DNA of 64,000 nucleotides from positions 3,844,001 through 3,908,000 of the forward strand of contig OZ244043.1 of the NCBI GenBank assembly GCA_965215215.1. The letters are read 5' to 3'. Shown here in pieces: positions 41,522 through 49,987 of the stretch (positions are counted from its first letter, which is position 1; every line of letters begins with the position of its first letter). The DNA is from CALDTK01 sp965215215. GTDB taxonomy: Bacteria > Bacteroidota > Bacteroidia > Chitinophagales > Saprospiraceae. The translations under genes were made by a program, and so were the position numbers. The notes under the pieces are model-generated. The model had not been told where the DNA came from, did no database searches, and saw nothing but the letters and a program-made list of their open reading frames with translations.

Positions 41522-44218
41522 TTATGCCTCGACTTCGAGCTTCTTCATGTACTTCTTGGCGTCTTTGCGGACTTTCGCGGCGTCGACGTTTTTTTTACGT
41601 GGACCACTCTCGTCGAGTAACGACTCGAGCATGTCGTCGGAGGCGTCGAGGACCTGCTGGTAGGTCTTGATACCCCTCCCCCGAAAGAACTGTTGCGCTT
41701 TGGGACCGATGCCGCTGATCTTGGTCAGGTCGTCACCGTCCTTGGGCTTGGTCGCCCGTCCGGCCCTGGGTTGGGTCTCGGCGGGCGTCTCATCGTCGTA
41801 ACGCGCCGGATCTATCTTGCTCCACTGTCCGGCGACGGCCAGGCGGGCGTGATCCTTCCAGTCCGTTACGTGCGCCTTGGCAACGCGCTTACCTACTTCG
41901 TCGCGGATAGCTTCCAACGTACCGATTTGAGCGTCAGCTAAATCTTTGTAGGTCAATATTTTGTGCTGATGCAACTTGGACATGAGGGTTTTGCCGATGC
42001 CGGGGAGGTCGGAAAACTTATCGTAGCCTTCGGGCAGGGCGTTGCGACCCCGTTTGGTCGGCTCCGGGAACTTGCCCTGGAGAGCGTCCTTCGCCGAACG
42101 CTTGAGGTCGTCGGGGTTGAGGTTAGCGAACCGCTTACCGGCCTCGCTCATCGCCTTGGAGATGCGCCAGCTTTCGGCCTCGACGATGTCCGTCCAGTTG
42201 TTGAGGTCGTTGTCGCGGAGTGTTTTCGCGAGCTTGGGGCCGACCGAAGCGAGTGCCCGCAGCTCGGTTGGCTCGATGGGGCGGGGCGCCCTGCCCCGGC
42301 GGCCGGAGCCCTTGGATTCGCGTGGTGCCTTCTTCGGGACCGGCGGGTATCCGTAAGTGCCGTCTTTGGCGAGCCCGGCGACGGTGCGCCAGTAGTCGAT
42401 GGGGAAGGTTTTGTACTTCGGTCCGGAAGCGTCGCGTACCGCCTCGAGCATTGGGTCGTCCGCCGAGGCGAGCTGCGCGAAGGTGCTGATGCCGGCTTCG
42501 TTTAGGGCCGTGATGATCGTCTTGCCGATACTCGGTAGCGCACCGAGGTCGGTGTCGGAGATCGGCTCACGGGGGGGTCGTGCCTGCCGTACGCCGCCCG
42601 CTTTGCGACTCCGCTTTTGCGGCTTCTCGGCAATGGGCGGGGAAACCGGGATCTTGTCGAATTCACCGGCCTGAGCCAGCGTGGCCACCTCGATCCAAAA
42701 TTCGATCGGGAAGCGCGCGAAACGCTTCCCGGCAGCGTCGGCCACTTCGCGCAGTGTGGCCGGCTTAGCCTTCGCGAGTTGGGCGAAAGTCCGGATCCCC
42801 TTGTCGTTGAGGGCGGTTTTGACGCTAGTCCCAATACCGGGCAGCGCCTGAAGGTCCGTCCTGTCGGCGGCCCGCAGGCGCGCCAGGTGCTTCTCTCTGC
42901 GGTCGACCTTGGTGGAAGGATTCGCCTTCGGCTTGTCGATCTTGACCGCCGGATCGATCTTGTCGAACTTGCCGTCGGCGGCGTACTTGGCGGACTTCTT
43001 CAGGTAGCCGAGATCGATGTTCTTGTACTTGCCACGGGTCTCGGCCCTCGCCTCCTGGAGCGTCTCCGTACTTGCCGCGGCGAGGTCGGTGAACGTCACG
43101 ATTCCGCGTTGGTGCAGCGCGGTGATCAGCTGTTTGCCTACGCCCGGGAGGAGGTGGAGGTCCGTGGGACTCACCTCGCGCGGTTTGCGCCCGACCCGGT
43201 TACCGCCGGTAGGCTTCGGGTTGGGCTTGGGGGGCGCGGGGAACGACTTCGCGCCGTCGAGCTTGCGCTGAGCGGCCTCCCGGAAGTAGTTCATGTCGAA
43301 GTTCACGAATGGCCGCCCGCCCTGTTGACGCAGCGATTCGAGGGTCTCGTCGCTCACCTGGGCGAGGTCCGAAAATGTATGGATACCGTGTTCGCGTAGG
43401 GCGGTGAGCATCGAGGGACCCACTTTCGGCAGTCGACCGAGGTCTCTGTCCGAGAGTCCGGCCAAATCCACCCGTGCGGCTTTTTTGCCCTTCTTCGGCG
43501 CCGATTTCTGCGGAGCCGGCATGTTCTCCCAGTCGCCACGGACGGCGAATTCGGCGGCCTCGCGCCAGTAGCTCGGATCGAAGTTGACGAACTTACGTCC
43601 GCTGGCCTGCTTAACCTGTTCCAGGACCTTATCGCCGGCCTTGCTGAGGTCTTCAAACGTCTTGATGGCTGCCGCCTGGAATGCGGCGAGCACGGACTTG
43701 CCGACTTGAGGCAGCCGGTACAGGTCGGTATCGACGACCGGCTTGGATGGGCGGCCGCCGCCTTTTCTGCGCTTGCGCGAGGGGGTTACGAAGGTGAGCT
43801 TCGGCTGCACTTGCTTCGGCCCCAGACGAGTTTCCGGGAAGTAAGCCTGGGCGTCGGCCGTCGAGCGGACGGGGAGGTATTCCTCGGCGACGATGCGACC
43901 TTCGTCCGTCCATCGTCGGGCGATTAAAAGGAGAAGCTTAAAGCGACTTTCCGCATCACCCTGGCCTTCCATCGCCACTAAACTAACCGTGGTATTATCG
44001 GCGGTAATAGCCCGTTGACCGAGTAACTCGACCGTACCGTCGTCGCCGAGGATGGATTGAAGGCGTTCGAGATTCGCCTTTACTCCCTTGCCCTTAAGCG
44101 TTACTAAATTTTGGATGTGAGTTTCGATCGATTTGTCGAAGAACTCGTTGCCGGCTTCGACGAAATTGCCTCTCGCAATCGTGTTGTCGATATCCTCCAA
44201 GCGCTCTGTTAGATTCAT
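41522..44218 (-). CDS. NTF2-like protein with eight tandem helix-hairpin-helix repeats
   Basis: The start is the ATG at 44218 (MNLTERLEDIDNTI), giving 898 residues. The first 120 or so look like an NTF2/SnoaL-type domain (GNFVEAGNEFFDKSIETHI, FKLLLLIARRWTDEGRIVAEEY). Eight repeats of 75-100 residues follow, each of the form DLxxLPxVGxxxxTALxxxGIxTFxDLA, then a YW(R/K)xxAxxA helix and a basic Pro/Lys/Arg linker. The LPGIGK hairpins resemble DNA-binding HhH/DUF4332 modules, so multivalent nucleic-acid binding is a reasonable guess. It has no signal peptide. I know of no described protein with this architecture. Confidence 0.85.
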   Translation of the reverse strand: MNLTERLEDIDNTIARGNFVEAGNEFFDKSIETHIQNLVTLKGKGVKANLERLQSILGDDGTVELLGQRAITADNTTVSLVAMEGQGDAESRFKLLLLIARRWTDEGRIVAEEYLPVRSTADAQAYFPETRLGPKQVQPKLTFVTPSRKRRKGGGRPSKPVVDTDLYRLPQVGKSVLAAFQAAAIKTFEDLSKAGDKVLEQVKQASGRKFVNFDPSYWREAAEFAVRGDWENMPAPQKSAPKKGKKAARVDLAGLSDRDLGRLPKVGPSMLTALREHGIHTFSDLAQVSDETLESLRQQGGRPFVNFDMNYFREAAQRKLDGAKSFPAPPKPNPKPTGGNRVGRKPREVSPTDLHLLPGVGKQLITALHQRGIVTFTDLAAASTETLQEARAETRGKYKNIDLGYLKKSAKYAADGKFDKIDPAVKIDKPKANPSTKVDRREKHLARLRAADRTDLQALPGIGTSVKTALNDKGIRTFAQLAKAKPATLREVADAAGKRFARFPIEFWIEVATLAQAGEFDKIPVSPPIAEKPQKRSRKAGGVRQARPPREPISDTDLGALPSIGKTIITALNEAGISTFAQLASADDPMLEAVRDASGPKYKTFPIDYWRTVAGLAKDGTYGYPPVPKKAPRESKGSGRRGRAPRPIEPTELRALASVGPKLAKTLRDNDLNNWTDIVEAESWRISKAMSEAGKRFANLNPDDLKRSAKDALQGKFPEPTKRGRNALPEGYDKFSDLPGIGKTLMSKLHQHKILTYKDLADAQIGTLEAIRDEVGKRVAKAHVTDWKDHARLAVAGQWSKIDPARYDDETPAETQPRAGRATKPKDGDDLTKISGIGPKAQQFFRGRGIKTYQQVLDASDDMLESLLDESGPRKKNVDAAKVRKDAKKYMKKLEVEA

Positions 44219-44454
44219 TGTCGTCCTATCAAGTTTCAAAAATGCTGATTCAGGTGTCAGAACGTGGGCAAATCTAGAAAGGTTATTTATATCGTGATGC
44301 AAATGCAGAAAACTTCCCTAAAAATTCGATAAACGCCATATCTCGTCGACTAAACCACCGGTTCGACCGTGGATCTACATTCGTAAATACCTGGATTCAT
44401 TGATAAGGCGTTCGTTTACCTTGCCGGCCGAACCCCGACCAAAATTGAACCTCC

Positions 44455-46098
44455 ATGGCCGACGCGCTCTTTACAGTCCCTACCCCCCGCAACGAACCGG
44501 TATTATCCTACAAGTCCGGTGCGCCGGAAACCTCTGCCGTGAGAGAAGCGCTCGACCGACTGTTGCGCGGCGAGCTCGATATCCCCCAACGGATCGGCGG
44601 TGAGCCCGTAAGCTCCGGCAAGCGTGAGCCGATTCGCCCTCCGCACGATCACGCCCACGTTTTGGGTCACTTTCACCGGGGGACGAAGGCCGACGTCGAG
44701 CGCGCGATCGAAGCGGCCCTGGCGGCCCGTAGCGCGTGGGCTGCTACACCCTGGGAGCAGCGCGTGGCCATCTTCCTGCGGGCGGCCGACCTACTCGCCG
44801 GACCGTACCGCGCGCGCATGAACGCCGCCACGATGCTGGGGCAGTCCAAGACCATTCACCAGGCCGAAATAGATGCAGTCGCGGAGTTTTGCGATTTTCT
44901 GCGCTTTAACGCATCATTCGCCGCAAAGCTCTATCAAGAACAGCCCGAGTCGGCCCCGGGTATATGGAATCGCTTGGAATACAGGCCCCTCGAAGGGTTT
45001 ATTTTCGCCATAACACCCTTCAACTTCACCTCCATCGCGGGTAACCTTTGCGCCGCCCCCGTGATGCTCGGTAACGTATGTGTCTGGAAACCAGCCGAGA
45101 CACAAATTTATTCCGCGCACGTGTTGATGGATCTTTTCGAGGAAGCAGGGGTGCCGCCGGGTGTAATTAACCTAACGTTCGCCGACGGACCCGAGGCCGG
45201 AGAAGTCGTTTTCGCGCATCCGAGCTTTGCCGGACTTCACTTTACCGGATCGACCAAAGTATTTCAACAGCTGTGGTCGGCTATAGGTAATAACATCGGT
45301 TCGTACAAATCTTATCCACGGATCGTCGGCGAAACGGGGGGTAAAGATTTTGTACTCGCCCACGCGTCTGCCGATCCCGAGCAGGTCGCCGTCGGCTTAC
45401 TCCGGGGGGCGTTCGAGTACCAAGGACAGAAGTGTTCCGCGGCATCTCGCGCGTATGTCCCGGCGAGCATCTGGCCCGCGGTAAGCGACCGCCTAAAGCA
45501 CGATGTCGAATCGATCGCCGTAGGCGGGCCGCTCGACTTTCGAAATTTCATGTGCGCCGTAATCGACGAACGAGCTTTCGATCGAATCGCGGGTTACCTC
45601 GACCGCGCCACCGCCAGCCAGGAAGTAGAGACGCTCATCGGCGGTCGCTACGACAAAAGCGAAGGCTACTTCATCGACCCCACCGTACTGGTAACCACCA
45701 ATCCACACTACGAAACGATGGAGGAGGAGCTGTTCGGCCCGGTACTCACCGTGTACGTGTACGAAGATGCGGCGTGGGAGAGCACCCTCCGTTTGGTCGA
45801 CACCACCTCGCCGTACGCGCTCACCGGCGCCGTGTTCGCCAACGATCGCTACGCCGTGGTCGAGGCTACGCGCGCGCTCGAGAACGCAGCCGGCAACTTC
45901 TACATCAACGATAAGCCGACCGGGGCGGTAGTCGGGCAGCAACCCTTCGGCGGTGCCCGCGGGAGTGGAACCAACGACAAGGCCGGCTCCCCGCTCAACC
46001 TCCACCGCTGGCTGAGCCCGCGACTCGTTAAGGAGAATTTCGACCCGCCGCGTGACTACCGTTACGCGTTCATGGACGACCCGAAGGGCGCGATCTGA
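44455..46098 (+). CDS. pruA: 1-pyrroline-5-carboxylate (glutamate semialdehyde) dehydrogenase
   Basis: This 547-residue aldehyde dehydrogenase oxidises glutamate-5-semialdehyde to glutamate in proline catabolism. Diagnostic segments are ITPFNFTSIAGNL, ETGGKDFVLAH with the general-base Glu, and the catalytic Cys in GQKCSAASR. The N-terminal extension matches the P5CDH subgroup. There is no fused proline dehydrogenase. The 236-bp gap to the divergent HhH-repeat gene is AT-rich; a TACCTTGC box at 44417-44424 is a possible -7 element. Confidence 0.93.
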   Translation: MADALFTVPTPRNEPVLSYKSGAPETSAVREALDRLLRGELDIPQRIGGEPVSSGKREPIRPPHDHAHVLGHFHRGTKADVERAIEAALAARSAWAATPWEQRVAIFLRAADLLAGPYRARMNAATMLGQSKTIHQAEIDAVAEFCDFLRFNASFAAKLYQEQPESAPGIWNRLEYRPLEGFIFAITPFNFTSIAGNLCAAPVMLGNVCVWKPAETQIYSAHVLMDLFEEAGVPPGVINLTFADGPEAGEVVFAHPSFAGLHFTGSTKVFQQLWSAIGNNIGSYKSYPRIVGETGGKDFVLAHASADPEQVAVGLLRGAFEYQGQKCSAASRAYVPASIWPAVSDRLKHDVESIAVGGPLDFRNFMCAVIDERAFDRIAGYLDRATASQEVETLIGGRYDKSEGYFIDPTVLVTTNPHYETMEEELFGPVLTVYVYEDAAWESTLRLVDTTSPYALTGAVFANDRYAVVEATRALENAAGNFYINDKPTGAVVGQQPFGGARGSGTNDKAGSPLNLHRWLSPRLVKENFDPPRDYRYAFMDDPKGAI

Positions 46099-46109
46099 GC
46101 TCCGCGTAG

Positions 46110-48236
46110 CTACTCGTAGACCTGCGGCCAACCCGAGAGATCGCTCGCGGGCGTACCCTGCGGGTCGAACGAGTAGACCGCCGCCACGCCGGCGAGCGCC
46201 TCCGGCGAGTCACCCGCGGGGGTTGCCCGCGCGGTAAGCGCTCGCGGCCGCCAGGCAACTACTCGCTCGCCACCCTCCGTGTCGCTAAATCGGTAGGCGT
46301 ACAGCGTTTCGTCTTCTTGGATGACCTCGGTAAAACGGTAGTCGCCTAACTCCGCACGTAGTCGGGCGAGGACTTCGAAGGTGAGTTTTTCCTCCGCTCC
46401 GGTAGCGGGCAAACCGACCAGTCCCGAACGCGTAAAGAGTCCCTCGCCGTCCGTATTGCCGTAGAAGTAGTAGTCGGCACGTCGGATGCCGAGCCGGTTC
46501 GCGATCAACACCGACCGCAGGGTATACGCCGCGGCCTCCTCCTCGCTCACGCATTCGCTGAAATCACAGTCCGCTTTGGCTCCCGGACTGTCGTAGCCGA
46601 ACTCAGTGAGGTAGACCGGTAGCCCGGGTGCGTTCGCGTTGCGCCAACGCAGCATGTTGTGCAACTCACCCCAGGCCCCGGCGGGGTTCTCCGGATAGGT
46701 TTCGGTGCGTGCGCCGTCCGGGTTGGACACGAACGCGTAGGTGTGCGCATTGAGTCCGTCGAGCTGCGCGAGCGTCTCCGGCGATATTCTGCCTCCGATG
46801 TAATTGCGCAGGTAGGTCGTCTTCTCGGTGGCGCTGTCCACCGCCTGTAGGGCGCAGGGCAATATGCGTAGCGTATCTCCGGCCGCCGCACGCAACCCCT
46901 TCACCGCACCGTCGAGTATCGCGCGGTACCCCGGCGCGGTAAACGTCCACGGTTCGTTCCCCACTTCCACCGAACCGATCATGCCCTGCCCAAAATGTTT
47001 ACCGAAGGCACGACCCCAGCGTTCGGCCTGCGCGGCGGGCTCGGTCCAGAGCGCCTCCTCGAAGGTGGTGATGCGTACGGTCGGGTTGGGCTCGAGGCCC
47101 GCGCCCCGCCACGTGGCGTACTCGCGGTCCCAGTTCATCCACTCCATGGCCTGCGTGCCGCCGCCCTTCGCCATGCGCAGGTAGTCGGGCGCTTCGTCCG
47201 GTCCGGTAATGTCCCAGTCGAGGTTGTGGTAATTGCGTGCTTTCGCGAAAACGCGCGCGAATCGGGCGGGACCCTGCTGCGCGTCGAGCTGATCGCTGAA
47301 CTGATTGTAACCCCAACCCCAGATACCGTTGACGCCCAGCATCTCGGCGAGCGTTACCGCCTCGTCGAGCTGGTCCGGGACGGGGCCGTACGGCCCGTGG
47401 CGATCGTAGACCTGCAGCTCCCAAATCATGACCTTCGACCAGTCGACCGGCTTCACGCGGTGCGCCACGCGGACGCCGAGCAGCAGCTTCTCCTCCGGAA
47501 GCACGACGGTGTGCATTTGGAGGGCCTCCGGACTGGTTTCGGCTAGCTCGGTCCAAGTCTCGCCGTCGGCGGTTCCCTCTACGATCGTGGCCTCCGCGCC
47601 GGTGTCGCCGGGCCAGCTGCGCAGCCAAATCTGTCCGACCGCCCGGGGCTCGGGGAAGAGAGCGCCGGCCCACTCGTACACCTCGGCGGTGAGTGCGGCG
47701 AGCTCGAAAATCTGCACCGCCGACCCGTCGGAGCTGACTTCGATTCCCTCGTACGTTCCGGCGGGTACGTCGAAGGTCTTCACCTGAAAATTATCGGCTG
47801 CGGCTACCGATCCCAATTCGGTGGACTCACCGTCGGCCGCGAGGAGTTTTAGCGAAAGCGACCCGGGGGTATTGGCTTTGATGGATACGGCGGTGAGGGG
47901 CTGGGGGGTGAACTCGATGCGCCGTGTGCCGCTGACCTCGACGGCCGTATTCGGATCGCCGTCGGTGAGCGCGTCTCCGGAGCAGGCGATGGCCACGTTC
48001 TGCGAGGGTACGCCGAGGTAGCCGTAGGGGAGGGCACCACCGGACTGCCAGTGCGTATTCGGATCGCCGTCGAAGGCGGGGGCGAGTGCTCCGGCGTTGC
48101 TGCTCGCGATGAGTTCGGCGTCGACGGTGTGACTGGGGACGATGCCGGCGTTCGGATCGAACGGTACCTGCGCCGCGGCGGTGCCTACCCCGGTAGTGGC
48201 GAATACGCAGCAGGGAAGAATGAAATCTTTGATCAT
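46110..48236 (-). CDS. Secreted glycoside hydrolase-like protein with N-terminal discoidin-type domain
   Basis: This 708-residue protein has a signal peptide ending VGTAAAQ. An F5/8C-like beta-sandwich region follows (DGDPNTHWQSGG and IEVSSDGS motifs, about 30-290), then a TIM-barrel domain (about 300-640). SVEVGNEPW and VYLTEFGYDS look like the acid/base Glu and nucleophile Glu of clan GH-A enzymes. A short beta domain closes it. There is no visible T9SS sorting tail, so it may be periplasmic or released. The GH family number and substrate are unresolved. Confidence 0.8.
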   Translation of the reverse strand: MIKDFILPCCVFATTGVGTAAAQVPFDPNAGIVPSHTVDAELIASSNAGALAPAFDGDPNTHWQSGGALPYGYLGVPSQNVAIACSGDALTDGDPNTAVEVSGTRRIEFTPQPLTAVSIKANTPGSLSLKLLAADGESTELGSVAAADNFQVKTFDVPAGTYEGIEVSSDGSAVQIFELAALTAEVYEWAGALFPEPRAVGQIWLRSWPGDTGAEATIVEGTADGETWTELAETSPEALQMHTVVLPEEKLLLGVRVAHRVKPVDWSKVMIWELQVYDRHGPYGPVPDQLDEAVTLAEMLGVNGIWGWGYNQFSDQLDAQQGPARFARVFAKARNYHNLDWDITGPDEAPDYLRMAKGGGTQAMEWMNWDREYATWRGAGLEPNPTVRITTFEEALWTEPAAQAERWGRAFGKHFGQGMIGSVEVGNEPWTFTAPGYRAILDGAVKGLRAAAGDTLRILPCALQAVDSATEKTTYLRNYIGGRISPETLAQLDGLNAHTYAFVSNPDGARTETYPENPAGAWGELHNMLRWRNANAPGLPVYLTEFGYDSPGAKADCDFSECVSEEEAAAYTLRSVLIANRLGIRRADYYFYGNTDGEGLFTRSGLVGLPATGAEEKLTFEVLARLRAELGDYRFTEVIQEDETLYAYRFSDTEGGERVVAWRPRALTARATPAGDSPEALAGVAAVYSFDPQGTPASDLSGWPQVYE

Positions 48237-48330
48237 GAAGCTTTAAACTACGTTCGGTAAAGGGCGAACTAACCTGACCGAACAACGACGCCGCGGTGCC
48301 CGCGGTGTAGCTGAATACGTTATGATAATG

Positions 48331-48876
48331 CTATCTGCTGGCTAGGTGACGCTCGGCGGCCAGCAGGCCGATCACGGCTAGGGCATCGGTGATTTCGCCG
48401 CGCAGCACCATCTGCACCGCCTCGGCGAGCGGTAGGCGGCGAATCGCGAGCACCTCTTCCTCCTCCGGTTCGGCTTCCCCCTGCTCGAGGCCTTCGGCGA
48501 GGTAGACTACGCCGGTTTCGTCGGTGACGCTGTTGCTCAAATCGAGCTCCACGAGCTTGGTCCACCGTTCGGCCCGCACGCCCGTCTCCTCGAGCAACTC
48601 GCGTTTTGCGGAAGCCAACGGGTCCGTACCGAGGGGGCCACCGCCCTCCGGGATTTCCCAGCTGTAGCGAGCGAGGGGGTAGCGCCACTGCCCCACGAGC
48701 GTGGTGCGGCCTTCGGCGTCGAGGGGGACGATACCGATGGCTACATTCTGAAACCGGACCACCCCGTAGATGCCGGGATTACCGGCCGCGTTGATCACGT
48801 CGTGATGCTCGATCGCGATCCAGGGGTTGCGGTAGCGCTCGGATTTAGCTACGAGCTTCCAGGGGTTGAGGTCCAC
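48331..48876 (-). CDS. Nudix hydrolase (ADP-ribose/sugar diphosphatase type)
   Basis: This 181-residue protein has a Nudix box ending RELLEETGV, preceded by WEIPEGGGPLG as in NudF-like ADP-sugar pyrophosphatases. The first Glu of the canonical box is replaced (Thr/Asp in LGTDPLASAK). It starts at GTG 48876, which overlaps the rhomboid stop (TAGTG). Likely it hydrolyses ADP-ribose or a related metabolite in the cytosol. One dispersed-motif copy encodes ASAKR inside the Nudix box. Confidence 0.9.
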   Translation of the reverse strand: MDLNPWKLVAKSERYRNPWIAIEHHDVINAAGNPGIYGVVRFQNVAIGIVPLDAEGRTTLVGQWRYPLARYSWEIPEGGGPLGTDPLASAKRELLEETGVRAERWTKLVELDLSNSVTDETGVVYLAEGLEQGEAEPEEEEVLAIRRLPLAEAVQMVLRGEITDALAVIGLLAAERHLASR

Positions 48877-49511
48877 TAAAACGGAACTTGAGTGAGTGCG
48901 TCGAGGAAGTCGACCGCGATGCCGGGCCTACACAGGACAACGAGCGCGGGCATGATGAGCGCACCGGCGAGGTGGGCGGAATGATCGACGTTGTCGCCCC
49001 CGCGCTTGGAGGCGTACTGACTGTAAAGGAGGTAGAGCACGCCCGCCACGATGCCCGGGATCGGGATGATGCCGTAGAGGTAGATCATCTCCCAGGGCAG
49101 GAAGAGGATAAACACGAAGGTGGTACCCGACACTGCGCCGCTGGCCCCGATCGCCCCGTACCGGGGCTCGTCTTTGTATTTGAGTAGCGTAGGTACGTTG
49201 GCCAGCACGATGGTGAGTAGGTAGAATACGGCGTAGAGCGTGGGCCCGAGCGTCGGACCGAAACCGTAGCTGTCCGACGTCAGAAATTGTTCGGCGATAC
49301 CACCGAACTGGTAGAATACGAACATGTTAACCGCGAGGTGAATGAAGTCACCGTGCACGAAGCCACAGGTGAGCAGGCGGTACCACTCGCCCGCGTGCGC
49401 CTCGGCGTACGGACTGTGTTTGAGGCGCTCGAAGAGGTCTCGGTTGTTGAAGCACAGCAGACTCACCCCAACCGTCACGATGGTAATCAGTATCGTAATC
49501 GGCTGCTCCAT
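48876..49511 (-). CDS. Rhomboid-family intramembrane serine protease
   Basis: This 211-residue polytopic protein has the catalytic Ser in GASGAVSG, the His in DHSAHLAGA, and the HGDFIHLAVNMFVFYQFG helix that carries the oxyanion His/Asn. All catalytic residues are present, so it is probably active. It lies in a tight leftward cluster: SWIM protein, rlmH, rhomboid, Nudix. The substrate is unknown. Confidence 0.92.
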   Translation of the reverse strand: MEQPITILITIVTVGVSLLCFNNRDLFERLKHSPYAEAHAGEWYRLLTCGFVHGDFIHLAVNMFVFYQFGGIAEQFLTSDSYGFGPTLGPTLYAVFYLLTIVLANVPTLLKYKDEPRYGAIGASGAVSGTTFVFILFLPWEMIYLYGIIPIPGIVAGVLYLLYSQYASKRGGDNVDHSAHLAGALIMPALVVLCRPGIAVDFLDALTQVPF

Positions 49512-49513
49512 GA

Positions 49514-49987
49514 TTAATCGTTGTGGTAGGGTAGGCCGCGCAAGATGGTGTACGCCCGGTAGAGTTGCTCGGCCACGAGCAGGCGCACGAGCTGATGCGA
49601 GAAGGTCATGCCCGAGAGCGACACCTTGCCCTGGGCGCGCGCGTACAGGCTTTCGCCAAAACCGTAGGCGCCGCCCACGAGAAACACGAGTCGCGTACCC
49701 CCGGTGTGCTGCAGTCGCTCGAGGTGAGCGGCGAATTTGCGCGAAGTGTAGCTCTTCCCGCGCTCATCGAAGAGGTGTAGCCGATCTCGGGGTCTGAGCT
49801 TATCGAGTACGTACGCCGCCTCGGCGGCGAGCACCTGCTCCGGGGAGGGTTTACGTGGGAGCCTGGGGCCATCCCACTCTACGTACGTGAACGGAACGAG
49901 GTGCGGGAGCCGCGCGGTATACTCGGCGATGCCGTCGCGCAGCCACCGTGCCTTACTCTTGCCGAGCGTCCAGAGCTCCAAAGTCAA
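49514..49987 (-). CDS. rlmH: 23S rRNA (pseudouridine1915-N3)-methyltransferase
   Basis: The start is a TTG at 49987 that overlaps the upstream TGA (TTGA), giving 157 residues, the normal RlmH length; the longer frame is an upstream-gene shadow. This SPOUT methyltransferase has the knot motif FLVGGAYGFGESLY and the C-terminal SHQLVRLLVAEQLYRAYTIL ending PYHND. It modifies helix 69 of assembled 70S ribosomes. One dispersed-motif copy encodes FGESLYA within the knot. Confidence 0.95.
   Translation of the reverse strand: MTLELWTLGKSKARWLRDGIAEYTARLPHLVPFTYVEWDGPRLPRKPSPEQVLAAEAAYVLDKLRPRDRLHLFDERGKSYTSRKFAAHLERLQHTGGTRLVFLVGGAYGFGESLYARAQGKVSLSGMTFSHQLVRLLVAEQLYRAYTILRGLPYHND

Noticed and set aside
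41522..44218. Tandem repeats that might be a CRISPR or DNA satellite
   Set aside because: The repeats are protein-level, 75-100 residues long and divergent at the DNA level, in one open frame.
48291..48305. CCGCGG-TGC-CCGCGG hairpin after the Nudix gene as a terminator
   Set aside because: The stem is only 6 bp with no T-tract. It is too weak to call in a GC-rich genome.
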